Source of the DNA: Altericroceibacterium endophyticum
GTDB lineage: Bacteria; Pseudomonadota; Alphaproteobacteria; Sphingomonadales; Sphingomonadaceae
Assembly: GCF_009827595.1 (NCBI RefSeq)
Contig: NZ_WTYT01000003.1
Span: forward strand, 62,001-126,000
Length of the DNA: 64,000 bases
Direction: 5' to 3'
The notes beneath the pieces are model-generated. The model was not told the origin of the DNA. It searched no databases and saw nothing but the letters and a program-made list of their open reading frames with translations. Every line of letters begins with the position of its first letter. The first letter of the stretch is position 1. Both the position numbers and the translations under genes were made by a program. Shown piece after piece: positions 27,593 through 36,836 of the stretch.

Positions 27593-28525
27593 TCAACCGC
27601 CTTTTTCTGGCAGGAACAGGAGCGGGTCCAGCCGCGCGTCATTCCACTTTATGCTCCAATGGAGGTGAGGGCCCGTTGCGCGACCGGAGGAACCAATTGC
27701 GCCAATCAATTGCCCCTGTTTTACTTGCGAACCCTGCGCAACATCCATCCGGGACAGGTGCAGAAATGCACTGTTGAGACCCTTGCCATGGTCAATGATC
27801 AGCAAATTGCCTTCAAGACTGAAAGGTTTCTTGGTCGCCAACACAACGACACCATCGGCTGGAGCGACGATCGGTGTTCCGCTCTCACCCGTCGCGATGT
27901 CCAGACCGGTGTGATAACTGCCCGGTTCACCGCGATAGATCCGCTGCGAGCCGAAACGGCCGGATATGCGGCCAGTGACCGGCCAGATGAAATCCTGCGA
28001 CCAGCCATCGCTTTGCGCATGGACGGCGCGCGCCTTCCAGATCTGTTCCAGCTCAGGGCGCCGAATACGCATGAAGGATTCGCTCGCCCCCCCCGAGCGG
28101 CGCGCCACATTCACATGTTCGATCTGCCAGTCGCGGGGCGAGACGATGATCTGACGGGTGATTTCGCGCCCATCGGCAAGCACAGCCTTCAGCATCGCAC
28201 TGGGGTCTGCATCGCGGTCAAAGGCCGCAAAGAAGGACCCATCCGCGTCGAGATCAAGCTTCTGTTCCCCGAGCCAGGCCTCTGTCGTGCCAGCCGGAGC
28301 TTCACCACGAATCCAGCCGCCTTGCGTCAATTCGCCAGAATAGGAGAACACGGCCGGTTTGGCGGGAGCGGGAGCTGGTGTGGGTGCCGGGGCAGGTGCG
28401 TGTGTGACGGGTTGCGCCGCAGCGGCTGCCTGAGGTGCCGGCGTATCGGCGGGTTCGCTCGCCTGAGGGACACATGCAGCAAGGGCAATGGCCCCGCTCA
28501 ACAGCAAACAGCCTTCACCCCGCAT
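27593..28525 (-). CDS. M23-family peptidase, lipoprotein
   Basis: A 310-residue lipoprotein. The ATG at 28525 (GGGGAG upstream) begins a type II signal peptide with lipobox ALAAC; the longer frame upstream would destroy it. A Pro/Ala-rich spacer (about 25-65) leads to an unfamiliar beta-rich region, then the C-terminal M23 (LytM) domain with HTGLDIAT (zinc His and Asp), and HLHWSI near the end as the HxH motif. The metal ligands are all there, so it may be an active endopeptidase cutting peptidoglycan cross-links. It lies 5 bases after the DUF2093 gene and is probably the last gene of an xseA-led transcript. Confidence 0.9.
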   Translation of the reverse strand: MRGEGCLLLSGAIALAACVPQASEPADTPAPQAAAAAQPVTHAPAPAPTPAPAPAKPAVFSYSGELTQGGWIRGEAPAGTTEAWLGEQKLDLDADGSFFAAFDRDADPSAMLKAVLADGREITRQIIVSPRDWQIEHVNVARRSGGASESFMRIRRPELEQIWKARAVHAQSDGWSQDFIWPVTGRISGRFGSQRIYRGEPGSYHTGLDIATGESGTPIVAPADGVVVLATKKPFSLEGNLLIIDHGKGLNSAFLHLSRMDVAQGSQVKQGQLIGAIGSSGRATGPHLHWSIKWNDARLDPLLFLPEKGG

Positions 28526-28530
28526 CTTGA

Positions 28531-28734
28531 TCACTCCCCGTCGAGAATACGGCGAGTGGCGATCTGAGCCGAAGCGTAGGGTTCCTGACGCTCCACACTC
28601 CAATATGTCAGCTCTTCCACATCGATCCGTTCGCCGGTGACGGCACAGGTTACGAACTGGCCGGGCTTGACCATGCGGAAGGCACTGGGGCCATAAATCA
28701 GCGTTGCGGGGCGATCATCTGAAGACATCAACAT
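28531..28734 (-). CDS. DUF2093 family protein
   Basis: A small protein of about 67 residues with the DUF2093 signature: RPATLIYGPSAF, VTCAVTGERI and LTYWSVERQEPYASAQIA. The family is found in alphaproteobacteria and has no known function; the two cysteines of some members are reduced to one here. ATGs at 28734 and 28728 are both possible and differ by two residues. It follows xseA by about 57 bases and precedes the M23 gene by 5, so it is probably in one operon with them. Confidence 0.85.
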   Translation of the reverse strand: MLMSSDDRPATLIYGPSAFRMVKPGQFVTCAVTGERIDVEELTYWSVERQEPYASAQIATRRILDGE

Positions 28735-28791
28735 GCCCAGCCATGTAGGAAACGAGCGCGCATCGGGCAAGCACCCTGCCGCCAGTTGCAC

Positions 28792-30318
28792 TCAGAACAA
28801 GTCGCCCTGCTTCGGCGGCGCGGCGGATGGAGTGGTTGACGGCTTAGCATCGGCACGCGCCTTTTTCGTGGTTTTCGGAGCGGGCGCGGGCTTCGGACCG
28901 GAGGCAGGGGGCGCGGAAGTGTCGGCGGTATCTGTGCGCACCTGCAATTCACCGTCGCGAAATTCCAGTGTAAGGCTGCTTTGCGCCACGGCGGCTGAGC
29001 GGCTGCCAATGGTCTGGCCATCGGGCGCAACAACGCGGGCAAAGCCGCGTTCCAAAGGCAATTTGGGATCGAGTTGCGGCAGGACGCGGGCCAGCTTTTC
29101 AAGATCATCGCGCCATTTGCCAAGCCGGCGCTGCAACAAGGCGGGTGTCAGCCCCACCCGTTCCAACCGGCGTTTTTCCTCCGCAACACGCCGTTGCACG
29201 ACCGCAGGACGCAGACCGCCAGCCTTCTGGTTAAGGTCGCGTTCGGCCCGTGCCGCACGGTCAGACAGGCCGCGGCGGAGCCTTTCGCGCAAATCATCGA
29301 GTTTCTGTTCCGACGGCTGAGCCAGCATATCCGGACGCGGCAGGCGAGCAATGCGCGCATCAAGCCGCTCCTGTCCCAGCTGAACCGGGCGCAAGGCGCA
29401 ACGTTGCTGTCGCAGACCGAATTCAGTCAGCGTCGCCGCCAGATCACGCAGCACCGGCACGGCAATTTCCGCGGCCGCAGTAGGCGTGGGCGCGCGCCGA
29501 TCGGCGGCAAAATCGGCCAGCGTGTTATCGGTTTCATGGCCAACGGCACTGATGGTGGGGATGGGGCTTTCGGCAATGGCGCGCACCACCACCTCTTCAT
29601 TAAAGCTCCACAGATCCTCGATCGAACCGCCGCCGCGCGCAATGATCAGCAAATCGGGGCGCGGTACCGCGCCGCCCGCTGTGATTGCACCGAATCCGCG
29701 GATTGCCGCTGCCACCTGCTCAGCCGAACCCTGCCCTTGCACCATGACCGGCCACAGCAGCACCTGGCTTGGAAACCGGTCAGCCAGACGGTGGAGAATA
29801 TCGCGAATCACCGCGCCGGTTGGCGACGTCACGACGCCGATCACCTGCGGGATATAAGGCAGTGGCCGCTTGCGCTCCTGCGCGAACAGACCCTCTGCCT
29901 CAAATCGTTTCCGATTGCGTTCGAGCAGCGCCAGCAGGGCGCCTTCACCGGCAATCTCCAGACTCTCGATCACCACCTGATATTTGGAACGTCCGGCATA
30001 GGTGGTCAGCTTGCCTGTGGCGACGACTTCGATGCCGTCTTCGGGCACAAATGACAGGCGCTGCGTGCTGCCGCGCCACATCACGCCGTCGATCACCGCC
30101 TTATCATCCTTCAAGGCGCAATAGAGGTGGCCTGACGCCGCGCGTTTGACCCCGGAAAGCTCCCCACGCAGCTTCACATGGCCAAAGCGATCCTCCACAG
30201 TCCGCTTGAGCAGAGTCGAAATTTCGGTGATGGATAGCGGAGCAGCGTTGTCGCCGGGCGCGCCCTTGGCTACGAGCCCGCCAGCGAAATTATCACTGTC
30301 GAAGGAAGAGCCGGCCAT
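28792..30318 (-). CDS. xseA: Exodeoxyribonuclease VII large subunit
   Basis: XseA is the large subunit of exonuclease VII, which degrades single-stranded DNA. The 508-residue protein has the N-terminal OB-fold ([24 protein letters not shown]), the central catalytic domain ([70 protein letters not shown]-like) and a long coiled coil to the end, then a Pro/Ala/Lys-rich tail. The start at 30318 has AAAGGA at six bases. Its ATG overlaps the ATG of the divergent purD by two bases (the four bases CATG at 30316-30319). An upstream extension to 30699 in the same frame is antisense to purD and is rejected. The small subunit gene is not in the window. Confidence 0.95.
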   Translation of the reverse strand: MAGSSFDSDNFAGGLVAKGAPGDNAAPLSITEISTLLKRTVEDRFGHVKLRGELSGVKRAASGHLYCALKDDKAVIDGVMWRGSTQRLSFVPEDGIEVVATGKLTTYAGRSKYQVVIESLEIAGEGALLALLERNRKRFEAEGLFAQERKRPLPYIPQVIGVVTSPTGAVIRDILHRLADRFPSQVLLWPVMVQGQGSAEQVAAAIRGFGAITAGGAVPRPDLLIIARGGGSIEDLWSFNEEVVVRAIAESPIPTISAVGHETDNTLADFAADRRAPTPTAAAEIAVPVLRDLAATLTEFGLRQQRCALRPVQLGQERLDARIARLPRPDMLAQPSEQKLDDLRERLRRGLSDRAARAERDLNQKAGGLRPAVVQRRVAEEKRRLERVGLTPALLQRRLGKWRDDLEKLARVLPQLDPKLPLERGFARVVAPDGQTIGSRSAAVAQSSLTLEFRDGELQVRTDTADTSAPPASGPKPAPAPKTTKKARADAKPSTTPSAAPPKQGDLF

Positions 30319-31609
30319 GAATATCCTTTTGCTGGGATCGGGAGGACGCGAACATGCGCTTAGCTGGAAGCTGGCGCAATCCCGGCTGGTGGCCGATGGT
30401 GCGGGCACCCTCTTTGCCGCACCGGGAAATCCGGGCATCGCCGAGCATGCCGAAAGCGTCAAGCTCGATGTAACCGACCATGCACAGGTTGCGGCATTCT
30501 GCGCCGACAAGGGCATCGGCCTGGTGGTGGTCGGCCCGGAGGCTCCGCTGGTGGATGGCCTGGCCGATTCGCTGCGGGCAGAAGGGGTGGCAGTCTTCGG
30601 CCCCTCCCGCGCGGCAGCGCAATTGGAGGGCAGCAAGGGCTTTACCAAGGATTTGTGCGAAAGAGCCGGCATCCCGACCGCCGGATATGTCCGCACCACA
30701 TCGCTGGAACAGGCGCTATCCGCGCTGGACCGCTTTGCCGCCCCTTATGTGCTCAAGGCTGATGGCCTCGCCGCAGGCAAGGGTGTGGTCATTGCCGAAA
30801 ACCGCGCCGATGCCGAAGCCGCACTGGCCGACATGTTCGACGGCCGCTTTGGCGAAGCCGGCGCCGAAGTGGTGATCGAGGAATTCATGGAGGGTGAGGA
30901 AGTCAGCTTCTTCGCCATCACGGATGGGGCCACCATCCTCGCCTTTGGCAGCGCGCAGGACCACAAACGCGTAGGCGAAGGCGATACCGGCCCCAATACC
31001 GGTGGCATGGGCGCTTACAGCCCGGCCCCGGTGCTGACGCCGGAATTGCGCGCCCAGGCAATGCAGCGCATCATTGCCCCCACCGTGCACACTCTGGCCG
31101 AAGACGGCACACCCTATTCCGGCGTGCTCTATGCCGGGCTGATGCTGACGGAAGATGGCCCGAAACTGGTCGAATATAACTGCCGTTTCGGTGATCCTGA
31201 ATGCCAGGTTCTGATGATGCGCCTGCAGGCCGATCTGGGCGACTATATGCTGGCCTGCGCCGAAAGCAGTCTGGCCCAGATGGAGCGGCCACGCTTCGCC
31301 AAGAAGACCGCGCTAACGGTCGTGATGGCGGCTAATGGCTATCCCGATACGCCGGAAAAAGGCGGCCAGATTGGCCAGTTGGCCGAAGCCGAGGCGCATG
31401 GGGCCAAAATCTTCCATGCCGGAACGAAAGCGGCCGATGGCGGCGTGCTGATGGCCAATGGTGGCCGCGTTCTGACCGTCACAGCACTCGGCGAAACCGT
31501 TCAGGAGGCACAGCAGGAAGCCTATCGGGCCGTGGATCTGATCGATTTCCCGAGCGGTTTCTGTCGCCGCGACATTGGCTGGCGCGAAGTGGAACGCGAA
31601 CAGGGCTGA
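30317..31609 (+). CDS. purD: Phosphoribosylamine-glycine ligase
   Basis: PurD makes glycinamide ribonucleotide from phosphoribosylamine, glycine and ATP in purine synthesis. The 430-residue protein begins [20 protein letters not shown], continues with [12 protein letters not shown], the ATP-grasp GSKGFTKDL and [10 protein letters not shown], and ends normally with YRAVDLIDF. The start at 30317 has GGAAGAG six bases upstream. It diverges from xseA with overlapping start codons, so each promoter must lie inside the other gene. A 12-bp stem hairpin follows 30 bases after the stop. This arrangement of xseA and purD is also known from related bacteria. Confidence 0.96.
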   Translation: MNILLLGSGGREHALSWKLAQSRLVADGAGTLFAAPGNPGIAEHAESVKLDVTDHAQVAAFCADKGIGLVVVGPEAPLVDGLADSLRAEGVAVFGPSRAAAQLEGSKGFTKDLCERAGIPTAGYVRTTSLEQALSALDRFAAPYVLKADGLAAGKGVVIAENRADAEAALADMFDGRFGEAGAEVVIEEFMEGEEVSFFAITDGATILAFGSAQDHKRVGEGDTGPNTGGMGAYSPAPVLTPELRAQAMQRIIAPTVHTLAEDGTPYSGVLYAGLMLTEDGPKLVEYNCRFGDPECQVLMMRLQADLGDYMLACAESSLAQMERPRFAKKTALTVVMAANGYPDTPEKGGQIGQLAEAEAHGAKIFHAGTKAADGGVLMANGGRVLTVTALGETVQEAQQEAYRAVDLIDFPSGFCRRDIGWREVEREQG

Positions 31610-31636
31610 TGGCCAAAATGGACCTTATCGTCGCAT

Positions 31637-31676
31637 AAAATAAGGGGGAGCCTGGCCAAGCCCTGCTCCCCCTTAT
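31637..31676 (-). terminator. Terminator between purD and adenosine kinase
   Basis: ATAAGGGGGAGC at 31640-31651 pairs perfectly over 12 bases with 31665-31676. On the minus strand a TTATTTTA run follows, so it ends the adenosine kinase transcript; it may also stop purD transcription, although no T-run is present in that direction. Confidence 0.8.
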
Positions 31677-31699
31677 GGCATTCAGCTGTGGTCGCTATC

Positions 31700-32695
31700 T
31701 CAGCCGAGCTTTTTGGTCATCAGCGCGGCCAGATCCTGTTCGGAGCGTGCACCGTAATGCGAGATGATTTCGGCAGCCGCAATGGCGCCCATCCGCAGAC
31801 ATGTGCCGAGATCATCACCCTTCACATGGCCTTTAAGGAAACCAGCGGCGAACAAATCGCCCGCTCCGGTCGTATCCACGACCTTGGCAATCGGTTCGGC
31901 CGGGACTTCAGCCCGTTCGCCGTTTTTGACCGCAACCGCACCTTCGGCACTGCGGGTGACAACCACCGTGGGGACTTTCTTCGCCAGCTCGGCCAGCCCG
32001 TCATCAAAATCATCCTTGCCCGTCAAAGCGGCCAGTTCATGATGATTGGCGAACAGGATATCGATCAGCCCCTGATCAATCAGTTCGCGGAAATCATCGC
32101 CATGCCGGCTGATGACGAAGGGGTCCGACAGGGTGAAAGCAACTTCACGCCCGGCATTCTTGGAGGCTTCGATCGCCCGGCGCATGGCCGCACGCGGTTC
32201 TTCCGGGTCCCACAGATAGCCTTCAAGAAACAGCACTTTGCCCGCAGCAATCAGCTCGGGATCAATGGTTTCAGGCGGGAGAAACTGCGTCGCGCCCAGA
32301 TAGGTGTTCATCGTACGCTGCCCGTCAGGCGTCACGAAAATGAGGCAGCGTGCGGTCGGCGGCTCCCCTTCGCGGGAGGGCGTATCAAAATCGATCCCGA
32401 CGGCGCGAATGTCATGCGCGAACACTTCGCCGAGCTGGTCCTGCGCCACCTGACCGATAAAGGCACATTGCGCGCCGAGCGAGGACAGGCCGGCCAGAGT
32501 GTTGGCAGCTGAACCACCCGAAATTTCCTGGGCCGGTCCCATTGCTGCATAAAGCTCCCGCGCACGATCCGTATCGACCAGCGTCATGCCTCCACGTTCA
32601 AGGCCAAGCTCTTCGATCAGTTCGTCTTCACAGGGGGACATCACATCGACAATAGCATTGCCGATGGCGACGACATCGTATCTGGGTTCAGTCAT
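31700..32695 (-). CDS. Adenosine kinase (PfkB family)
   Basis: A 331-residue sugar/nucleoside kinase of the PfkB family. The alphaproteobacterial adenosine kinase pattern is clear: YDVVAIGNAIVDVMS at the start, ISGGSAANTLAGLSSLG (first family signature) and the anion-hole DTTGAGDLFAAGFL (second signature, catalytic Asp). It would phosphorylate adenosine to AMP for purine salvage; other ribosides are possible. The ATG at 32695 has AGAGGA at a good distance; the frame is open further upstream, but that sequence is antisense to the next gene. It is a single-gene unit ending in the strong hairpin. Confidence 0.9.
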   Translation of the reverse strand: MTEPRYDVVAIGNAIVDVMSPCEDELIEELGLERGGMTLVDTDRARELYAAMGPAQEISGGSAANTLAGLSSLGAQCAFIGQVAQDQLGEVFAHDIRAVGIDFDTPSREGEPPTARCLIFVTPDGQRTMNTYLGATQFLPPETIDPELIAAGKVLFLEGYLWDPEEPRAAMRRAIEASKNAGREVAFTLSDPFVISRHGDDFRELIDQGLIDILFANHHELAALTGKDDFDDGLAELAKKVPTVVVTRSAEGAVAVKNGERAEVPAEPIAKVVDTTGAGDLFAAGFLKGHVKGDDLGTCLRMGAIAAAEIISHYGARSEQDLAALMTKKLG

Positions 32696-32761
32696 GAATT
32701 TCCTCTCTTGCGGGTAAGGCGTCGTTGACTTGAAGCTAATCGCACCTAATCGCAACCCTAC

Positions 32762-33469
32762 ATGGCAAGCATAATCAACAGTCTGGCGCGCGCTCTGGGG
32801 CAATTTACCGACCCGGCAATGCTGCGCATCCTGCTGAAGAGCGTGGCCATAACGCTCATTTCCTTCATCCTGCTGGCAATTGGCGGCTGGTTTGCTTTCG
32901 ACCGTATCCTTGCTCTGGCAGGGGTGAGCGATGCGCGTTTTTCCGGATCTGCCGAAATGCGCGGACTGGTTTCGCTGTTGCTGACCTTCGCGGGATTGTG
33001 GCTGGGCTGGAGGCTGATCGCAATGGCGGTCATTCAGTTCTTTGCCGACGATGTCGTGGTGCTGGTGGAAAAACGGCATTATCCCACCGCCGCTGCTACG
33101 GCACGCAACGTGCCATTGGCCGAAGAAATCCGGTCCGCCCTCAAATCCACAGCGCGGGCCTTGCTGGTTAATTTGCTGGCCCTGCCCTTCGTCATTTTAC
33201 TGCTGGTAACGGGCGTAGGCAGCGCGATCCTGTTATGGCTGGTCAATGGCTGGCTGATCGGCCGCGAATTGCCCGAAATGGTCTGGCTGCGTCATCGCAG
33301 TGCCCCCGGCATCCCTTCCCCGATTTCAACTATGCAGGCCACGATGCTTGGCCTGATCATTGCCGGGATGCTCATCGTGCCCTTTGTCAGCTTTCTTGCC
33401 CCGCTGCTTGGCGCGGCGGCGGCAACCCACCTTCTGCACCGCATGAAAGGCCCGATTGATGAGGTTTAA
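32762..33469 (+). CDS. EI24-family membrane protein
   Basis: A 235-residue integral membrane protein resembling the EI24/CysZ group. About four to five hydrophobic segments are visible, for example SVAITLISFILLAIGGWFAF, LVSLLLTFAGLWLGWRLIAM, LLVNLLALPFVILLLVTGVG and MLGLIIAGMLIVPFVSFLAPL, with a hydrophilic central loop. CysZ of enterobacteria imports sulfate; many relatives have no known role. Its end overlaps the lipoprotein gene downstream by 11 bases, so both are co-translated. The start at 32762 is 66 bases from the divergent adenosine kinase start. Confidence 0.75.
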   Translation: MASIINSLARALGQFTDPAMLRILLKSVAITLISFILLAIGGWFAFDRILALAGVSDARFSGSAEMRGLVSLLLTFAGLWLGWRLIAMAVIQFFADDVVVLVEKRHYPTAAATARNVPLAEEIRSALKSTARALLVNLLALPFVILLLVTGVGSAILLWLVNGWLIGRELPEMVWLRHRSAPGIPSPISTMQATMLGLIIAGMLIVPFVSFLAPLLGAAAATHLLHRMKGPIDEV

Positions 33470-33881
33470 CCCAGCGCTTATCTTGCTGCCGCTGCTGGCG
33501 GCCTGCGCGTCAGGCGGCATCGTGCCGCCTTCATCAGCCCCCGCGCGGCCCTCCCCCGGCTATGTCCCCCCAACGCGCATTCCTACACCGCCGCCCACCG
33601 GCGAGTTCCGCGTGCCCGAAATTCTGCGCGCGCCCGGGCTGGAGGGTGTTATCCAGCAGGACCGCTCCGCCTTGATCCGCCAATTCGGATCGCCCCGGCT
33701 GGACGTGACGGAAGGCGATATGCGCAAATTGCAATTTGCGGGGCAAGCATGCGTGCTGGATATATTCCTCTACCCCCTGCGGCCCGGCGCAGAGCCAGTG
33801 GCAACCTATGTCGAATCCCGCCGCGCCAGTGACGGGCGCGAAGTGGACCGCGCCGCCTGTGTTTCGGCATTGCGTAGGTAG
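33459..33881 (+). CDS. Hypothetical lipoprotein
   Basis: A 140-residue lipoprotein with lipobox LLAAC at the end of a short signal (LILLPLLAAC). It continues with a Pro/Ser-rich spacer (about 25-50) and a small domain containing LIRQFGSPRLDVTEGDMRKLQF and CVLDIFLYP, which looks like the small lipoprotein folds found beside cell-envelope genes. I do not recognise the domain. The ATG at 33459 (preceded by an alternative TTG) lies inside the EI24-like gene, 11 bases before its stop. Coupling to a membrane protein suggests an envelope role. Confidence 0.7.
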   Translation: MRFNPALILLPLLAACASGGIVPPSSAPARPSPGYVPPTRIPTPPPTGEFRVPEILRAPGLEGVIQQDRSALIRQFGSPRLDVTEGDMRKLQFAGQACVLDIFLYPLRPGAEPVATYVESRRASDGREVDRAACVSALRR

Positions 33882-33944
33882 CATCGTAACATTGCCTTAA
33901 ACCCCTTGCGGTTATCTTGAGGTGGCCAACAGGGGTGCTTAATT

Positions 33945-34901
33945 ATGACCGAGATTGCCGACATCATCCGGCATGCCGCCACCAGCGGGCATATCGACGC
34001 GGATCAGCTGGCTGCGTTGCGCGCCGCAAGCTGGGCCGATGGCGTGATTTCGCGCGCGGAGGCGGAGGCGCTCTTCGATCTGGAGAATGCCCTGCAGAGC
34101 AGCAGCCCGGAATGGGCCGCCTTTTTTGTCGAGGCGATCAGCCATTACGTGCTCGAAACGCTGGAACCGCGCGGCTTTGTCGCGGATGAACAGGCGGATT
34201 GGCTGATCGAGCAGATCCGCAGCAGCAGCACGGCCGCGACCATGACCGAGCTGGAGCTGCTGACCCGGCTGATCGAACGGGCGGAAAATGTCCCCGAAAC
34301 GCTGAAAACCTATGTCCTGAAATCTCTGGAAGATGCCGTACTCCTTGGTAGCGGGCGTTCGCTCAGCGCGGCAGAACCCGTGCCCTGCCATGTCACGCAG
34401 GAAGAGTGCCGGATGATTCGGCGCATTATTTTCGCCCCCGCCAGCGACCGCCCGGCCGCCGTCAGCAAGCGTGAGGCGGAAATGCTCTTCAGGGTCAAGG
34501 ATGCCTGTATCGAAGGGGATAATGCCGAAGATTGGCAGACCCTGTTCGTCCAGGGTGTCGGCAATTATTTGATGACCTATGTTCCCAGAGATGCGCAGAT
34601 GGACCGTGAAAGAGCCGCGCAATTGCAGCAATTCATGACTTCGGGATCACGCGGTATCGGCGGTTTTCTGACCCGTGCGGCGCAGGAGGCCCCCCAGAGT
34701 CTCAACCTCCTTTTCGCCCGCAAGCCAGCCGCGGGCAAAGCTGACGAAGCGGCACCACAATCGGAACCGGAACCGGGCATTTCAGCCCGCGGCAATACGG
34801 ATCAATCGTGGCTCACCCGGCATATCGACGCCAACGGACGTATTGATCCTTATGATCAGGCCTTGCTTGATTTTCTGGCGACCGAACAATTTCAAACCTG
34901 A
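33945..34901 (+). CDS. Unknown helical protein with internal duplication
   Basis: I do not recognise this 318-residue protein. It is soluble and helical, with two similar units: around residues 34-70 (ISRAEAEALFDLENAL, then WAAFFVEAISHYVL) and 174-211 (VSKREAEMLFRVKDA, then WQTLFVQGVGNYLM). Similar acidic, helical arrays occur in TerB-like proteins, but the match is weak. The C-terminus carries HIDANGRIDPYDQALLDF, which looks like a partial EF-hand-type acidic loop and resembles the N-terminal HIDADQLAALRA. It begins 63 bases after the lipoprotein gene. No signal peptide is seen. It may act as a scaffold, but there is no direct evidence. Confidence 0.7.
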   Translation: MTEIADIIRHAATSGHIDADQLAALRAASWADGVISRAEAEALFDLENALQSSSPEWAAFFVEAISHYVLETLEPRGFVADEQADWLIEQIRSSSTAATMTELELLTRLIERAENVPETLKTYVLKSLEDAVLLGSGRSLSAAEPVPCHVTQEECRMIRRIIFAPASDRPAAVSKREAEMLFRVKDACIEGDNAEDWQTLFVQGVGNYLMTYVPRDAQMDRERAAQLQQFMTSGSRGIGGFLTRAAQEAPQSLNLLFARKPAAGKADEAAPQSEPEPGISARGNTDQSWLTRHIDANGRIDPYDQALLDFLATEQFQT

Positions 34902-35191
34902 GCGAGATATAATGATGCGGTGAATGCATATATAATGTTTCCTCGCATCATATTTGATTAGGCAAAGCGCCCAAATGGGTATAAATTCCTGTCCAGACCA
35001 CCGCTTCCGGTGGGCAATAGCAATCGCTTTCGACGGAATTCATAATTGCGCGGCAATCTTCTGATCGCTTCTGACACATGCGGCCCGATCTGGCCGGCTT
35101 GCCCAGCATGCATCACCCGCGCGCATAGAATATTCTCCCCAGAACCCGTCATGTTCCGCAACAGCCAATCTGGCCTGCTGAAGGACCGCCC
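34902..35191. other. Intergenic leader before the amino acid permease
   Basis: These 290 bases hold no supported gene. ATGATGCG (34912-34919) pairs with CGCATCAT (34944-34951) across a 24-base loop just after the preceding stop, a possible end structure. A small hairpin CCACCG/CGGTGG lies at 34998-35013. The rest could be the permease promoter and leader; a TATAAA lies near 34980. Confidence 0.35.
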
Positions 35192-36757
35192 ATGTTCAAA
35201 CGCGTAAAGCCGCTCGACGCCATATTGGCGACAGCCGGCAAAAAATCGCTCGAGCGTACGCTCGGCCCCGTGCAACTTACCTTGCTCGGCGTTGGTGCCA
35301 TTATCGGCACCGGCATTTTCGTTCTTACCTCCGCCGCGGCGCAAAAGGCCGGGCCGGGTATGATTGTCAGTTTCATTATCGCAGGCACAGTCTGTGCCAT
35401 CGCCGCCCTGTGTTACTCCGAAATTGCTTCAATGGTGCCGGTTTCCGGCTCTGCCTATACCTACAGCTATGCCGTGGTCGGCGAATTGCTGGCCTGGATG
35501 GTCGGTTGGGCGCTGATCCTTGAATATGCCGTGGCCGCTTCGGCGGTTTCGGTGGGCTGGTCTGGCTATTTCATGGGACTGGTGGAAAGCTGGACCGGGC
35601 TGACCATACCCCCCTCGCTCGCATCCGGCCCGGCATGGTCGATGTCCGGCCCCGATTTCAGCCACGGGATTATCAACCTGCCAGCCATCGTGGTCGCCAT
35701 GGCGGTGACCGCACTCCTGATCCGTGGCACCAAGGAATCCGCTTTTGCCAACGCCGTTCTGGTGGCGATCAAGGTCGTGGCGCTCACCCTGTTTATCGTG
35801 CTGGCTCTGCCGAAAGCCGACGCGCCGCATTTTCAACCTTTCGCACCCAATGGCTGGTTCGGTCCCGAAGGCACTTCCGGGCTCGGAATCGTCGGCGCTG
35901 CCGCGTCAATCTTCTTTGCCTATGTCGGTTTCGATGCCGTATCGACCGCAGCAGAGGAAACCCGCGATCCGCAGCGTAACGTGCCGATCGGCCTGATCGG
36001 AAGCCTCGCCATCTGCACCGTGTTCTATCTGCTGGTCGCCGCTGGCGCCATCGGCACCATCGGTGCGCAGCCGACCGCGCTGGGCGTTCAGCCCGGTTCC
36101 GCCGAATTTGCCAAGGAATGCGCGGCTCTGGCGGCGCAGGGGCAGAACCCGCTGGTCTGTTCGGACGAAGCGCTGGCCCATGTACTGCGCGCCATCAATT
36201 ATAGCTGGGCAGGTGATCTGGTTGGCCTGGCCGCCAATCTGGCATTGCCATCGGTGATCCTGATGATGCTCTACGGCCAGACACGCATCTTCTTCGTGAT
36301 GGCGCGTGACGGCCTGCTGCCCGAAAGGCTGGCAACCATCCATCCCAAATATAAGACGCCCTATGTGGTGACGTTGATGACCGGGATTTTCGTCGCAATT
36401 GCCGCCGCTTTGCTGCCGGTCGGGCAATTGGCCGACATTTCCAATTCCGGCACCCTGTTCGCCTTCTTCATGGTGTCGCTGGCGGTGCTGCTGCTGCGCG
36501 TTCGTGATCCGGGCCGCAAACGCCCTTTCCGGACACCATTGGTATGGGTGATCGCGCCGCTTTCCATGCTCGGCTGCATCGCCTTGTTTGTGAATCTGCC
36601 GATCGAAGCGATGCTGGTGCTGCCCATCTGGGGCGGGATCGGTCTGCTGGTCTATTACGCCTATGGCTATCGCAAGAGCCATGTCGGACGCGGCTTGATG
36701 GAAGTGCATGAGCGGGATGCGGATGCTCCGCAGCAACCCGTCCCGCCAATCGATTAA
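35192..36757 (+). CDS. Amino acid permease (APC superfamily, cationic amino acid transporter type)
   Basis: A 521-residue inner-membrane transporter with about 12-14 hydrophobic segments. The APC N-terminal signature is clear: LERTLGPVQLTLLGVGAIIGTGIFVLTS, where GxGIG unwinds helix 1 at the substrate site, followed by CYSEIASMVPVSGSAYTYSY. The cationic amino acid transporter type is suggested by the long central part (ETRDPQRNVPIGLIGSL) and a large loop with two cysteines (ECAALAAQGQNPLVC) between segments. The exact substrate is open. It ends in a shared terminator with the suf operon. Confidence 0.88.
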   Translation: MFKRVKPLDAILATAGKKSLERTLGPVQLTLLGVGAIIGTGIFVLTSAAAQKAGPGMIVSFIIAGTVCAIAALCYSEIASMVPVSGSAYTYSYAVVGELLAWMVGWALILEYAVAASAVSVGWSGYFMGLVESWTGLTIPPSLASGPAWSMSGPDFSHGIINLPAIVVAMAVTALLIRGTKESAFANAVLVAIKVVALTLFIVLALPKADAPHFQPFAPNGWFGPEGTSGLGIVGAAASIFFAYVGFDAVSTAAEETRDPQRNVPIGLIGSLAICTVFYLLVAAGAIGTIGAQPTALGVQPGSAEFAKECAALAAQGQNPLVCSDEALAHVLRAINYSWAGDLVGLAANLALPSVILMMLYGQTRIFFVMARDGLLPERLATIHPKYKTPYVVTLMTGIFVAIAAALLPVGQLADISNSGTLFAFFMVSLAVLLLRVRDPGRKRPFRTPLVWVIAPLSMLGCIALFVNLPIEAMLVLPIWGGIGLLVYYAYGYRKSHVGRGLMEVHERDADAPQQPVPPID

Positions 36758-36772
36758 GCCCCCCCCCAAAAC

Positions 36773-36810
36773 AAAACCCCGCCCCGGAGTACTTCCGAGG
36801 CGGGGTTTTT
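36773..36810. terminator. Bidirectional terminator, permease / suf operon
   Basis: AAAACCCCGCC at 36773-36783 pairs with GGCGGGGTTTT at 36799-36809, with a further inner GGA/TCC pairing. T-runs follow in both directions. It lies between the convergent permease and sufA genes and should end both transcripts. Confidence 0.92.
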
Positions 36811-36836
36811 CATGCGTTAGCGTAGGAGCGAAGCCG

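Noticed and set aside
30319-30699. Extension of xseA upstream of 30318
   Set aside because: The extension is antisense to purD and adds 127 residues unlike any XseA; the start at 30318 has a good ribosome site.
32696-33079. Extension of adenosine kinase upstream of 32695
   Set aside because: It would run antisense through the EI24-like gene and adds low-complexity sequence; the ATG at 32695 has AGAGGA in front and starts the PfkB fold.
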